In this document: one piece after another, positions 22,620-35,054 of the stretch
Layout of the letters: every line of letters starts with the position of its first letter
How positions within the stretch are numbered: position 1 is the first letter of the stretch
Assembly: GCA_963920525.1 (NCBI GenBank)
Contig: OY986435.1
Span: 298,652,708 to 298,716,707 of the forward strand
Reading direction: 5' to 3'
From: Dichetophora obliterata
Lineage: Eukaryota; Arthropoda; Insecta; Diptera; Sciomyzidae
Length of the DNA stretch: 64,000 bases
Program-made: the position numbers and the translations under genes
Notes under the pieces: model-generated
Database searches by the model: none
Seen by the model: the letters and a program-made list of their open reading frames with translations, nothing else
Told to the model about the DNA's origin: nothing

Positions 22620-23382
22620 CAATTTTGGTAGACGTTACAGGGAGACAAAGCAAACAGATATTGCCTTAAACTATATTGCAGCACCCGCTATTTCGCCGTT
22701 TCGGTGTCTACTGATTTTTATATTGTTGTTTGTTTTGTAATTAGGTATCTGTAGCTTTTAGCGCATCTTTCTGTGTACGTTTTGAAATGCATTCCTTGTT
22801 GCTCAATTAACTTAAAGGTCGTTTCCCGTACTAACTTCAAGTAATTGTAATAGATTCGAGAGCGACATTTTGCATCTTATTCTTCTCTCTCAAGCTTTAA
22901 AAATTTATAATATAACCCTTTCAAGCAACTTCAAGCTACTTGAGAACGGAAACAGACATAATATGTAGCATTTCCAACAAGTATCGTCTGACTTATTTGG
23001 TCTCTTGTTGTAGAATTTGTACATTGTCAGAGTCTGGACAGTGTTCAAATGTTGCACAGTAGGCCGCCAATGCTGTTTTTTGCTCCAATGGTAAGGTGCG
23101 TGCTTTGTGTTACGATTTGTGCGGCGACATTCTAGTTAGTGTCTGACCGAATGTTCGGTTTCGGTTACAGTCAGTTTCGGCCCTTTTTGTCAGTTTCCGC
23201 TATTCGGCCTCAATATTACCGGACCCTGAAACCGAAACTGAAGCCGAAACTTTTGGTAAACATTTCTTTCATCAGTCATTTAATTCAAATATATAAATTT
23301 GTTTCAATCAACATATTTACAACGCGTTATACAAAACAAAAATGATGAATTCGCCTATAAGTTGAATTATTGTGTAAACGTA
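22620..23382. other. Probable host DNA, no gene recognised
   Basis: Moderate GC with imperfect CGGTTTCGG-like repeats near 23155-23260. No supported coding frame. Confidence 0.4.
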
Positions 23383-23558
23383 AAACATTGTGATTAATTT
23401 TATGCATTCGATACTATCATTTTCGGTTTTATCTTCTATATTGCAATTAATAAAAAAATTTTAAATTAATAAAAACATTGTGATTAATTTTATGGATTCC
23501 ATACTATCGTTTTCGATTTAATCTTCTATATTGCAATTAATAAAAAAATTTTATGAAT
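23383..23558 (+). repeat. Tandem duplication of a 90-bp unit
   Basis: Two copies beginning aaacattgtgattaatttta at 23383 and 23473 differ at a handful of positions and end in aattaataaaaaaatttta. Confidence 0.9.
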
Positions 23559-24085
23559 TAGAAGCCAAAAAGTGAGAATTTATCTTTAAAACGAATTCTG
23601 TCTGTGTGGAATTAAGGAAAAGAAGTCGAAATATTTCTATTCTTAAAATACTAAGCGTTTAAAAAAAACAACGGTACTTTGTTTTGTAGTTCTATAAAGA
23701 AATACATTGTAGATACTGTTTCATAAAAAATGATCGCTTCTATTATTTTAATTAACTTCAATTAACTATTATAAACGCATATTATTAGAACAGAAATTGA
23801 CTCTATACAGAGTTATTTTTGTTGTTGTTGCCTTTTAAAAAATTTACTTCATCTAAAGCTCGCAATTCAATTCATGTAATTATTAATCATGTATATTATA
23901 TAAAACTTCAATATTTGAAGAATACATTTTGTATGTAAAATTTTTTTTCTTATATGTATAAAATGTTATTTTATCGATTGGATTTAATTTGTCACTCTTA
24001 TATAATTTGCTCTTTGAATTGCTTTTTGTACCGATTTTATATTTGTTCTTCTCATAGCAATTAAATACAATAAGTCTTTATTTAA

Positions 24086-24332
24086 CCGTAGTCCTACGTT
24101 GGTGTAGAAATAGCATAACATTCATATTTTTTAATTTTTATATATTTCCAAAACCGTTTTGTTTTGGGATAAAAGAAAACTTACATGATTTTTATTTTAT
24201 GCTAAGTTTAGACCGAAATCATGTTCCTTGCAGTACTTCAATTATAAATTTTTTCAAAATATTTAAAAACTTCAATTCCTCATCTACACCTCAACTTGGA
24301 ATTTAAAAGTTTTTCTCAACGTAGGACTACGG
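24086..24332. mobile_element. 247-bp TTAA-flanked MITE
   Basis: Inverted termini CCGTAGTCCTACGTTG / CAACGTAGGACTACGG are perfect over 16 bp and flanked by TTAA at 24082-24085 and 24333-24336. This fits a piggyBac-type MITE. A degraded relative lies at 9270-9420. Confidence 0.85.
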
Positions 24333-24336
24333 TTAA

Positions 24337-26335
24337 ACCCAGAAGCATAAATTAAGAGGTCGAAGATATATCACATTATAATTATAATAATTATTAAAAT
24401 TACAATCATAAAAAATTGCATTATTTGTAATATATATTCAGAAAAGGATAAGCAAAATAATTGTTTTATCGATTCCTGAGATATTTTTAATTTTTCGGCG
24501 TGTCACTTTTGTTGTTTGGGTGCGATATAAACGAAATACTTCTTTCACTTGCCATTGTTCCATGCTTTAAGTTGTACTATAATACACCTCTTAAATATTT
24601 CCTATAATTTTGTGTAAACATACCTTGGGATGATAATGCGGCCGAAACTTTTCCCACTCATACAATTTTTATTCATAGGTAATTCTGTCGGAGAATCATC
24701 CAAAAAGTATTTCCTTACTGTCTTTGTTTAAGGACACAACGAAAATTTTGTTTTGTTTGCTCATCGTACTCTGATAGACGTAATCATACCACAAATCAGT
24801 GCCACAAATTTGTAAAAAAAAACTTGTTTATTACACATCATCTAAAAATTTCGTGAAACATCTTTTTTTTACACTTTTAATATATATCTCTTGTACAATT
24901 TGTGTTGAAAATTTTTAAATTTGTGTTTTGTAATTCGTGGAACAAAATTTTTTTCAATTTCTATTTGTTAGTTACACAAATTAATCAATTATTTTTGGCA
25001 TATGAATTTTCTAGTTTTTGAGAATTGTTTACTTGAATGCAATTTTTTAACAGAGATCTTGACTAGCCTATAAAATTTTTAAGACCCCTTAGAATGTGAA
25101 ATCGAAAAAAAAATTGTAATTTGATATGGCTTACTGTACAACTCTCTGATTTTTTATCGAATGAAGGCATGAAAATAATAATAATATTCAAACCCGTTTA
25201 CATAAAACAAAAAAATATAACTTATCGATTCGATGCCTCATTTTCGGCTTTCTTTTGTAAGCCCTTGAAAAACAATTGAAATAATTTAAGCCCAAAATTA
25301 ATAAAAAAATACACGCACACTCTTATATAAAATCCACACTCATATCAATAAATTGCAACAGTTAGCAGCCAGCGCTGCCACTCTTTTATGAGCAGATCGT
25401 TCGAGCGTAGTAAAAACAAATAAGATTTAATAAACAAAAATATGCATTTAAATTGCAGCAATACAGTTTTTGGGTTTCATATTCCTCCCTGGGAAAAGCC
25501 GAGAAATAAACTCATGCTCTAGATTTTTGCCCTGACTTTGCAAAAGTTCCATCACATTAATTGAATTCAACAGCCAACCCATTCAACCGATCCCAGTCTG
25601 TGCCCATGCCAACAAACGGGCCCTACAGTTTGTTGCTTTCCTGAAATTCAATCGCATTCAATTCACTTCGCATGCTTTTCGCATAAAATAAATCAGAGTC
25701 CGCGCCATCGTCTATATGTAATTTTTGGCAATAATTTTACACACTTAAGTACACAGCGCCATCTTGTAAGCATATTTACACACAATCACACACTAAGACA
25801 AACACATATAATGCGATATAGCAAACAACAGCTCCAAAGAAAAAAAAACTAAGGACTTAGTAGCAATAGCAACCATCCAAACAGCATTTTCTGCATAACG
25901 AGAAAAACAATTTTCCATAAAGTTAAAAATTTTACATATGCTCGCAAAAGGAGGAAGTCTTGGTGGGCAGAATGTTGAGTAAAACCTTTAACATACCACC
26001 CACCGTCAAGTCTCAAGTTGCGACTGAATTTCCCGTCAAAAATTTTTTTTTCTTTTAAATAAATTATTTCAAATTGAAATGTTATGCTACATTACAAAGT
26101 AATGATTCCTGTTTTAAGCAATTTTCGCCACATTTCTAAATCGCTTTAAAAAAACATTAAAATAATACTCTCGCATAGTTAAGGAGGGGCACAAGGGATT
26201 AGTCTGCCCCGTGCGGTTTTTTTGAGGAATTAACATGGTAGAATAAAAAGTGGCAGAAAATTATTTCAATTCAGCAATTCCATTTTTAAGCGTACCGACC
26301 TTATAGCTTTGACACATTGGCATAGGTAATCTTGG
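24337..26335. other. AT-rich and probable host intronic DNA
   Basis: No gene recognised. 25480-25800 is less AT-rich and looks like single-copy host sequence. Confidence 0.4.
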
Positions 26336-27418
26336 TTATCTTTATTTATTTTTATTTATTTATTTAGAAATAGTAATTTTTACATATAAGACAGAGTCTT
26401 TTGAATGCATTAAGCAGTTTAGAATAACAACTAGTTATAAAAAACAGAAAAATAAATATAACTTAAAACTAACATTTAGTGATTTAACAAAAATAATAAA
26501 TATTATAGCAACAACAAATCATGAATGAACAAAAAAACATCATTAGATTATTAGATAAAAAAGAAAAAAACTTAAATTATTTTTATTCTATTAGATGAAG
26601 AAATAGTAAGTTTAGATAGATTTAATAGATAGCAGATAGTATTAAGAAAAGTATTCTAAAATTTCATGCTTAAAGTTGCGTTTGTTTTGAATAATTTTAA
26701 TTCTTAGAGGTAACGAGTTCCAAATTCTGATAGCGTTTACAAAGAAAAGTCTGTTTGAGTTTAAAAAATTGTATCTCGGGATAATAAGGTTCATGTTTCT
26801 ATTCGATCTGCAAAATTGTAACTTATCAAATAAATATTTAGGTGTTTTTGTGTAAATCAAATTATGCAAAAATATGCAGTTCCTGGCATCCAGATAATTG
26901 AACATTTTGCAACCAAGTATTTGATTGCTCAAATGACTAACGCGGTCAAACTTTCTGAGGCCATAAACATATCTGACAGCGTTATTAAAAGCTTGTTGTA
27001 ACTTTAGTTTGGACCTCGAATTGAGTTTACTATACACAACATCTGAGTACGTAATGAATGGCATTATAAGCTGGAGTACCAAATTTCTCCTAGTGTCGAC
27101 GGGTACAAATGATGCTGTCCACCTCAGGTTCCGAAGGGCATAATAAATCTTAGAAACAACCGAATTAATGTGATCCTCACAAGAAAGTGAAGAGTTAATG
27201 TGGTATCCAAGATTTTTAACTTTATCAACAAATCTTAGCCCTACATCATTAAGATAAATCGTTGGTATATCAGACAAAGAGTAACTAGATTTAAAGATCG
27301 GTAAAACAAATGACTTCAGTGGATTCAGATTAAGCTTATTAGCTCTAGCCCATTTAGTTATTTTTCTCAAATCCTCGTTCATCCTGAGACATAAATTATC
27401 AACAAGAGACACAAATTA
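26336..27418 (-). mobile_element. CR1-like non-LTR retrotransposon, 5'-truncated copy
   Basis: Carries the C-terminal RT region, a ~300-bp 3' UTR and an A/T-rich simple tail (aaataaataaataaa in the minus direction, near 26340-26370). It is related to the longer element at 28.1-34 kb over the shared protein region. The target duplication could not be fixed because the flanks are low complexity. Confidence 0.8.
26642..27412 (-). CDS. C-terminal reverse transcriptase fragment, CR1-like
   Basis: 256 codons remain open, covering the region after the RT catalytic core (thumb and C-terminal domain). Landmarks are NEDLRKITKWARANKLNLN near residue 12, VKNLGYHI near 64, YVYGLRKFD near 152 and FFVNAIRIWNSLPL near 223. 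The same order is present in the fragment at 33100-33807. The catalytic YADD and everything upstream are lost by 5' truncation, so the copy is dead although the frame is uninterrupted. The translation begins at a non-ATG codon and has no biological start. Confidence 0.85.
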   Translation of the reverse strand: MSLVDNLCLRMNEDLRKITKWARANKLNLNPLKSFVLPIFKSSYSLSDIPTIYLNDVGLRFVDKVKNLGYHINSSLSCEDHINSVVSKIYYALRNLRWTASFVPVDTRRNLVLQLIMPFITYSDVVYSKLNSRSKLKLQQAFNNAVRYVYGLRKFDRVSHLSNQILGCKMFNYLDARNCIFLHNLIYTKTPKYLFDKLQFCRSNRNMNLIIPRYNFLNSNRLFFVNAIRIWNSLPLRIKIIQNKRNFKHEILEYFS

Positions 27419-28111
27419 TCATCTTTTGTAGTTTAAAATATAACCATTGGGGATGACACACTCAATATTTTTCTTAACTGGTTTAAAAAAATAACGAAAA
27501 ATATAGAAGCAATGGGCGAGCGAACAACACTATAATCGTAAAATTTCAGCGTATGTGCTTGAGAGAGAGCACAGTAACTATCAACGAAAGTGTAGAAAAA
27601 GGAATATCAAAATCAGCTGTTAAAACTCGTTTAGCTGCGATAAACGACTTTCGGAAACTAGTTTTGACTAAACGAATTCTAAACATAGCTTATCAGAAAA
27701 TTAAACTAGATAAGCGATTTAAATAAGTTTAAGTCTGACAATGTGTCACAGGTATAACGGAATGACCATATCTGATTTGGGTTAAATTTTGCTTCACTAA
27801 CTGTAAAAACCGAAACCAAAAAAACAAAAAACCGATTAAGAGCAAGCGGACGTGTTTTTCTTAAGCTCAATTTATATTTAAATTTACAAAGTTGTTTCGA
27901 ATAATCTGGGGTTGAACTCCGTATAGTTGCATTTATGATTATAGTTTTTGCGAAGTCTGATGGCTTTTAAAGCAATTCTTGAGCTGATTTGAGCAATCAA
28001 AAGAAATTTAATTAAGCACACAATAGAAAAAAAAAAACCATAAAAACTTTTCCCAGTCTTTTTGCTGCTACACATAGTTAGAACCACTCAAACTAAACTC
28101 GTCGACTAACC
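27419..28111. other. Stretch upstream of the CR1-like element, possibly its 5' UTR
   Basis: Less AT-rich sequence from about 27750 may be the element's 5' UTR, but there is no second copy in the window to set the boundary. Confidence 0.3.
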
Positions 28112-28358
28112 ATGACTAGTACCAGAGCTAAAACTACTCAGTCTAAACATCTTCTCTTGACGCCAATGCAAAACGGGACCTTGGGCACAAGTGTTGCCAA
28201 CTCTACCGTCACTCTTCAAGACTTGGATGATCGCCTGGGCAAACAGAGTGAGCTGCTTATCAACAACATCAGCAATCAAATAAGTAAACTACGCGATGAG
28301 TTTAAAATGAAAATAGGTGAAATTGAGGAAAGCTGGGCAAGGAAGCTAGAAGAGGTTA

Positions 28359-29204
28359 CCCAGTGGGCATTTTAGCTAGCGATACGCAAAAGAATGCATG
28401 CAAGCAGTGCTCTTGTTGGCGTCAATATACCTTCCATGATCGCTGCATTGATGAGTGCTTCTGTAAGGCCTACCTTTTGAAGGTTTGGAGTCTTTTCCTG
28501 TTATTTTATATAAAAAATTTTTTTAAAAAATTTTTAAAAAATTTAAATGATCAGATCAATTAAAAAAAAATCAAATCTTAAAGAAAAAACAAAAAAAAAT
28601 ATTTTTTTTTTGTCCGACTTGGGACGCGAACCCAGGTCTCCGAAATCTAACACATTGCATATCACATTATATGAAAACTTTTATATGGAAAACTTCTAAG
28701 TCTTTTCTATTATTTTTGTATGAAGAAATTTACAAAAAAATGCCAAAAAATTTTTTAAATGGACAGAAAAATTTGTAAAAAATTTAGATTTTAAAAAAAA
28801 TACAAAAAAAAAATTTTTTTTTGGGCCGAGCTGGGTTGCGAACTCGCGCTCCCGAAAACTTACTTTCATTTGTAATGATGCAAAATAAGCTGAATTTTCT
28901 TATCAACTGAGGTGGACGAGTGGGTAAGATGCCAGACCGCCAGCTGAGAGGACGCTGGTTCAAATCTAAAATTTGTCAAAAGTTTTTTATTTCAAGTTGA
29001 TATTTATATTGCTTTTCTTTCTAATGTACATTCTAAAGAAGGGCTTCTAGCAGGCTTCTTTAGAGTCGCGAGAGCGGAAGGCCTAGAAAATTTTCTCGTT
29101 TCATATAAAAAAGCTTATGGGCTTGGAAACGAGCACGGAAGGGCTAAGAAATCCATATGATGGCCTGCTAGAAGCGCTTCAAAGACCTGCTTTCGCCCAC
29201 TGGG
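28359..29204 (+). mobile_element. CCCAGTGGGC element, copy B, inside retrotransposon ORF1
   Basis: Same termini and interior as copy A. It is flanked by TA (28357-28358 and 29205-29206); deleting the element and one TA restores the ORF1 frame, which proves the boundaries and a 2-bp duplication. Length 846 bp. Two minus-strand tRNA 3'-half-like modules (28612-28650 and 28823-28858) lie about 211 bp apart, followed by a plus-strand tRNA-like sequence. Confidence 0.93.
28911..28970 (+). tRNA. Type II tRNA-like sequence in CCCAGTGGGC element, copy B
   Basis: A-box-like GGACGAGTGGGTAAG (28914) and a perfect B box GGTTCAAATCT (28957-28967) at pol III spacing, with a T6 run at about 28983. It resembles tRNA-Ser/Leu, but the anticodon stem is poor and no acceptor stem forms. 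Interpreted as a tRNA-derived pol III promoter module. Confidence 0.45.
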
Positions 29205-30566
29205 TAATGTTGATCTTCTAAATGTGCGAGAGCATACAGATATGGAGGAGCTCAAAGAGCATCTGTATGAAGCAAACAAGAATATTAGTTTCTTAGAGCG
29301 GAGAGAGGTTGCTGCGGATGCTGTTTTACTTGGTGTTCCTGAGTGTGCTGCTGAGAACCTGACAGTTATGTATAACAAACTGTGCTTTACAATCGGTTTT
29401 AGACCTCCAACTCTTCAGAGTATTTTTCGAGTTAAGAGAAATGCACACAATGCTGCTACAATTAGCACACCTATAATTATAAAGTTTAATGCGTCGTATG
29501 AGAGAGACACATTTCTTCGTTCTGCTTCAATGTTTCGAAAAAACAACCATCGAAATATCGTGCAAAATAATTTGGGTCTTGATTCGATGACTAGCATTTA
29601 CATCAATGAGAGCATTACTAGGCGCGACCGACAGCTTCTTCGAAATCCGGTTAAATTGAAGAGGAGTAAAAAACTTTTCTCTGTTTATGTGAAGAGAGGC
29701 TTAATTTATGTCAGGAAAATTGAGAATGGAGAAGTCTATCCCGTTGATAACCTACGAGAGCTCAATGATTTTGTCTCAAGTGAGTCTGATAATGTAGAGT
29801 GTTTTCGTGACGACTAAGGGTTGTCAACAAACTAAAAAATTAATGTATTCTTAACATACGAGTATCATTTAAGTGACATAGTAAAATGTTTAGTTTTGTC
29901 TTTTCTTCCTTCATATATGTTTTTTATTCTCCTAACCTTTTTCTACCTTTTCGTCTAAATCTTAATTTTTTTTTTGTTATTTTGAACTGGATTTTTGTTA
30001 AATGTTTTGTACCTATTTGTTTAAGTTACGTTGGTATATATCCTGTTTAATACTTATATTCGTTCACATTATGTCTAACATAAATTATAATTGTGGTAGG
30101 ACTAATGATGAATGTCTTGTTGAAATTTTGTATAGAAGACAAAATGGTTTGAGAATTGCTCATTTTAATGCTAGAAATCTAAATTCTGCTAAATTAGATT
30201 ATATTAGGTATGTCTTTGAAGATTCGTCTATTGATGTTGTGTGTGTCTCAGAAACCTGGTTTTGTAGATATGTTAATGATACTGCTTAAAGCATGAACAA
30301 TTTTACTCTCTTTAGAAATGATAGACCTGTAAGAAAATAGGGTAGAGTAGCAATTTATTGCAGGAGTAATTTTAACGCTAAGCTAATCAATAAATCCATG
30401 TCGTCTAATGTTGAATATATAAACATCAGCACATCCGACCATAGAACGAAAATCTTTGTTGCTTGCGTGTATAATTCGTGTAAATCCAATAGTTCAGATT
30501 CATTCTTTTGTGAAGTGTTCAGTCTGTCAATTGACTTCGACTATATATATTGACTTTTTTCTTATA

Positions 30567-31484
30567 CAGGGTCCGCCAAATAACTTTTTTTTTTTTGAAA
30601 ATTCAATAAAAAAAAACTACTGGATATTTTCTCAAATTTCTTTTTTTATTTGAAAGTACAATTCTTCCGGTTAATAATGAAAAATAATTTTATTCAAATG
30701 GCTGCCTCGGCTGGCCATGCAGTAGCGTACACGATCGGTCCAATTTTTAAGCACATTTTCGATTGTGTGCAGCTGTATTTCACCAATGGCTTCACGAATA
30801 TTGTCCTTTAAAGCGTCAATTGTCTCTGGCTTATCGACGTAACACTTATCTTTGAGGGCACCCTACAAATAATAGTCCAACGGTGTCAAATCGCAGCTCC
30901 GAGGTGGCCAAACGACATCAGCTCTGCGGCTGATAATGCGATCTTCAAAAACAGGGCGCTAAAAATCGAGTATAGCTTAGGCTGTGTGGCACGTAGCGCC
31001 GTCCTGCTGAAACCAGATGTTGCCAATATCCTCCTCTTCAATTTTTGTGAACAAAAATTCGTTCAACATGGCCCGATAACGATCGCCATTGACTGTAACG
31101 GCCACTCCTTGCTCATTTTCGAAGAAAAATGGCCCAATTATGCCTCTGGACCAAAATCCGCACCAAACAGTGACTCGTTTTGGGTGCAGCGGCTTTTCAA
31201 TGTATGCGTGCGGGTTTTCTGTACCCCAAATGCGACAATTTTGCTTGTTTACATACCCGCCAAGATCAAAATGAGCTTCATCTGAAAAGAAAATTTTTTT
31301 GGCAAAATCGGCATCTTCTGTAAGTCGATCGCAGGCCCACTTGTCAGCGTTGTTCAAGCGTATACACAACTATATTCGTTCAGCGGAAGGATAAAACTAA
31401 TTATCTGTCAAATCAGATATGAGCTAAGTGTTACCATTCACGAAATAAGCACTAGTTGAAAAAAAAGTTATATGGCGGACCCTG
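30567..31484 (-). mobile_element. rosa-like DD41D mariner, internally deleted copy
   Basis: Termini CAGGGTCCGCCAAATAAC (left) and GTTATATGGCGGACCCTG (right) abut TA dinucleotides at 30565-30566 and 31485-31486. It is inserted in the endonuclease region of the CR1-like ORF2. Compared with the 1269-bp copy at 43228-44496 it lacks about 350 bp of the 5' transposase. The junction lies at an AGCG that occurs at both breakpoints. Confidence 0.95.
30671..31380 (-). pseudogene. DD41D mariner transposase, deletion derivative
   Basis: The N-terminal few codons are fused to the catalytic domain at WACDRLTEDADF by the internal deletion, removing the DNA-binding helix-turn-helix region. The first catalytic Asp (FFSDEAHF) and second (QQDGATCH) are present. 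A GAA-to-TAA change after CHTA stops the frame, and the initiation ATG is changed to ATA. It cannot encode transposase, but its ends could be mobilised in trans. Confidence 0.9.
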
Positions 31485-34061
31485 TATATGGTGACTTCAA
31501 TGTAAATCTATTATGTAACAACAATCATTCTAGTTCTTTGTGTGATAATATAACTTCCGTCGGTCTGTCAATTGTTAACGATACCCACGCGTTTTTCATG
31601 TAATGATAGTCCGAGTCTTCTTGATTACTAAAACTTCTGGATAGTGTCTGAAACTTCCAAAGTCCTATTGTTTGACCAAATCTATTTTGTATCTGATCAT
31701 GATCTTATTTTTTATACACTTGACATACACCTCTCTCGTCCTGCATCTCCTCGTATTTTTACCTACCATGACTTCAAAGGTATTGATAATTATGCTCTTC
31801 TGCAAGATGTACTTGTTATTCCCTGGGATGATATATGGTTCTGTCCTCATGTTGAAGATAAGGTATCAGTTTTCACAAACTGCGTTCAAAATATTTTTGG
31901 AAAACATGTACATAAAAAAACTATAAACATAAAGAACTCTTCTTGTCCCTGATTTACTGGTAGCGTGCAGCAAGCCATAAAAAGAGAAATCGGTTGAGAA
32001 GTATATGGAAAAATAGCACCTCGAGTGAGAAGTGGGAAAACTATAGGCGCACCAGCAATTTTTCGAACCTACTAACAAAGCAATGTAAGATAAAATACTG
32101 CTCTACTAAACTCAAAACGTCTCTTCCATCAAAAATTCTTTGGAATAATCTGAAAAAGTTCTGTCTTGGTAACACACAAGCTTCTCAATACCAGGCAGAT
32201 CCTAATGTTCTCAATGACTTCTTTCTGTCAAACGCTATATCCCCACAAATAAGAACTCATGACTTTCCTGACCCAATTGAGCAAACTTTTCAATTTTCTA
32301 TGGTTACGGAAAATGATGTTGCAAAGTATGTAATGAAAGTCAAATCCAACGCGGTGGGTGAAGACGGAATTTATATTAAATTTATTAAAATTATTTTTGT
32401 TCATGTTATTAGTCCTCTAACTCATATCATAAATCACTGCTTCACTACCTAGACCTTCCCTAACTCATGGAAAATAGCTACGGTTATGCTTTTTGCAAAA
32501 AATAGCACGCCTTGTGAACCAAAGGACTTTCGAACCATCAGTATTTTGTCTACGTTGTCTAAAGTTTGTGAAGCAATTATGGCTGACCAGATATCGACAT
32601 ATATCTCACCAACTAATGTTATGTCTCCGCTACAATCTGGCTTCCGTCCTAGGCACAGCTGCTCAACTGCAACATTAAAAGTGCTAGATGATATAAGATC
32701 TTCATACGACGATGGGAAATTAACATTACTCTGTCTACTTGACTTTTCAAAAGCTTTTGACACAGTAAACCATAAATTTTTATATCTTAAGTTAAAAACA
32801 TTTATATGGTTTTTGTGATAGTTCGGTAACTTTGCTGAGTAACTATTTAACGGGCAGAATGCAAAGAGTAAAGGCTGAAAATTGCTACTCGCAGTATAAG
32901 CATATCTATAGTGGAGTGCCCAAGGATCGATTCTTGGACCTCTTTTGTTTACTGTTTTTGTAAATGACATTTTCCAATGTTGCAAGTTCTCATCAATACA
33001 TGCTTATGCTGATGATATTCAACTTTATTTAGGAGGTAGAATGAATCTTAAGGAAGACTTAGCATTTAGGCTAAATGAATATTTGAGTTCCATTAACTAA
33101 TGGAATCTAAGAAACGCCTTACAGTTGAATGCTCTAAAATCTTACCTATATCGAAAGATAAAATTAATATTAAGGACATTCCTGATTTAATGATAGAGCA
33201 CAAAAATCTTCTCCTGGTCAACAGTGTAACCAGCCTTGGTTTTAAAATAAACTGCTCCCTAACGTGTACTGACCACATCAACAATGTTGTTCGAAAAATT
33301 TATTTTGTCTTACGAAATTTAAGATTGTCGGCTGAGTATACACCAATTGATACAAGACGAAAACTCGTTATTCAAATCATCCTGCCGGTGATCACGTACT
33401 CTGAAAATGTCTATAGCAAACTAGACTCGCGTTCTCTGCTAAAATTGGAAATTGCTTTTAATCATGCTACTAGATATGTATATGGACTACGAAAATTTGA
33501 TCACTTAGCTCAATATAGAAACTTTATACTTGGTTGTAACATTATAAACAACCTCAACGCTCGTAACTGCATATTTTTAAACAAACTAATTAGACACAAA
33601 ACTCGATTCTACCTCTATGAGAAACTACTATTTGGTCAGTCGTTGAGAAGTCCAATGCTCATCCTGCCTAGTTTTAATTATAAAAACTCAACAAGACTAT
33701 TTTTCATTAATGCCATAAGGCTATGGAACTCACTACCAACTCATCTCAAAACTATAGTTGGTGAACTTAAATTCATGTATGCCATTCTTAAATATTTTTC
33801 TCCATAAAATACTTAACAATATTCAGTTTACTAATCTTTTCTTCACTTTTTCTTCTAATTATCTATTCTGCCTCCCTATCCTTTTTTTTATTCATATTTA
33901 TGTTATTATTTATGTAAGTCCATAAGGTTTTTTACTGCTTATTTTATTTTGTTAATTTTTAAATTCAAGCAAAATCACTTGTGTCATGCTTTGTACTTGA
34001 AAAGAACTTGGTTCTTATTATACTAACAAATTAATTAATAAAAATAAAATCTATTTGATTA

Positions 34062-34350
34062 ACTGAAATGAGAAACTTAATTTGGAAGAAAAAAGTTCGG
34101 CGTGATTTTTGGCCGAGTTGCGGGGTGCAATAAGAAAACCGCCTATGATAACTACTAACTATAGAACTTAGATGAGTGTTCAATTCATTACCTTTTTTAA
34201 CGGAGGTTCACACTTAATATTCAGTTAAGAAGTGTTTGAAAAATCAGTTTTCGATGTTTTTGTCAATTTTTGTAAATTTTGTGCACTCTGTAACTCCGCC
34301 AAAAACCACGACAAACTTTTTTCCTCCAAATTAAGTTTTTTATTTCCGTC
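34062..34350. repeat. Inverted repeat with ~60-bp arms
   Basis: 34074-34130 (acttaatttggaagaaaaaa, then gtgatttttggc) pairs with 34280-34340 (gccaaaaaccac, then ttttttcctccaaattaagt) around a ~150-bp loop. It starts directly after the CR1-like tail. A hairpin MITE is likely; target duplication not found. Confidence 0.7.
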
Positions 34351-35054
34351 AGTGATGCTCTATGCAAAATTTCAATCAAATCAATGATGATCACTCTGTA
34401 AGAATGGTACGTTCAAAATGGAATTGCTGTTTTATTTTTTTTTCTCATAGGTAATTTTTTTAATTTCTAGCTCAATGTGACACGTGATAATAAAGTAAAA
34501 ATTTTTTGAAACTTTTTTATACATTTTCATAAAATAAAATGGTTTTCAAGAAAAACAATCGACATTTTTTTCATGCAAATAACGACCAAGTCTAATGTAT
34601 ATATTTCCATTTATAGTATTGAAGTACGGATAATTTTAACCAACATAAAAATTAACAAAATAAAAGTCTTGCTCTTAAATTCAGAATTTTTTGGATAAAT
34701 AATACTAGTCTACGAATTTCGGATCCGGTAAGCCCATTATTACTCCTATATGTACTTTAAACACTGGTTCCAAATCTGTTATCAGTTTCCTCCTATATTG
34801 TAAATTTTGCAAGATACAGGGTGTTTTATATTTTTGGCACGTGCTTGGAATTATTGATCTAGAATCTAAACTACTCACCATTAAATAAAGAATATTATTT
34901 TGTATTTTAGAAAAATTATAAACTTTTCCATCAATATATCAACCACTATCGTGTCATGTGCTGAAGCGAAAGAAATATCAACAAACTTTGTATCTTTCGA
35001 TTCAGCGGAGTTGTAATCGTCCAAATTTAAAATGTCTGTTTTTCTTGGAAAAAT
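34351..35054. other. AT-rich intergenic DNA, nothing recognised
   Basis: No supported gene. acagggtgttttata at 34815 resembles a mariner end, but no partner was found. Confidence 0.4.

Larger units (their letters stand above)
28112..29817 (+). pseudogene. ORF1 nucleic-acid-binding protein, split by an insertion
   Basis: The first part (28112-28358) encodes an 80-residue N-terminus with heptad-like Leu/Ile spacing (LDDRLGKQSELL, ISNQISKLRDEF), a likely coiled coil. The second part (about 29207-29817) continues in frame when the CCCAG insertion and one TA are removed. It encodes an RRM-like and C-terminal domain resembling L1/CR1 ORF1p (TPIIIKF, IYINESITRRDRQLL, LIYVRKIENGE). Such proteins trimerise, coat element RNA and act as chaperones. 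The insertion breaks the frame; each half is otherwise open. Confidence 0.8.
30071..33807 (+). pseudogene. CR1-like ORF2: endonuclease and reverse transcriptase, broken
   Basis: The endonuclease begins with LRIAHFNARNL and VVCVSETW near 30150-30260. After a stop it continues with FRNDRPVRK near 30310-30345; GDFNVNLL lies just beyond the mariner insertion (31494) and SDHDLI near 31700 completes the domain. The RT follows: DFRTISILSTLSKV (32526), QSGFRPRHSC (32635), DFSKAFDTVNH (32740) and AYADDIQLYL (33004-33033). The C-terminal part (33100-33807) ends in FFINAIRLWNSLP. Stops at about 30287, 30340, 32450 and 32817, plus frameshifts, make it inactive. Confidence 0.88.
28112..34060 (+). mobile_element. 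Long, decayed CR1-like non-LTR retrotransposon with two nested insertions
   Basis: ORF1 (28112-29817) and ORF2 (30071-33807) occur in order on the plus strand, with a 3' UTR ending near aattaattaataaaaataaa (about 34050). No RNase H follows the RT, unlike the I and LOA copies in this window. An 846-bp CCCAGTGGGC element splits ORF1 and a 918-bp mariner splits ORF2; removing both restores collinear protein. Several stops and frameshifts make it inactive. The 5' limit is unknown. Confidence 0.85.

Noticed and set aside
34815..34845. cagggtgttttata as a mariner terminus
   Set aside because: No inverted partner or transposase sequence was found nearby.
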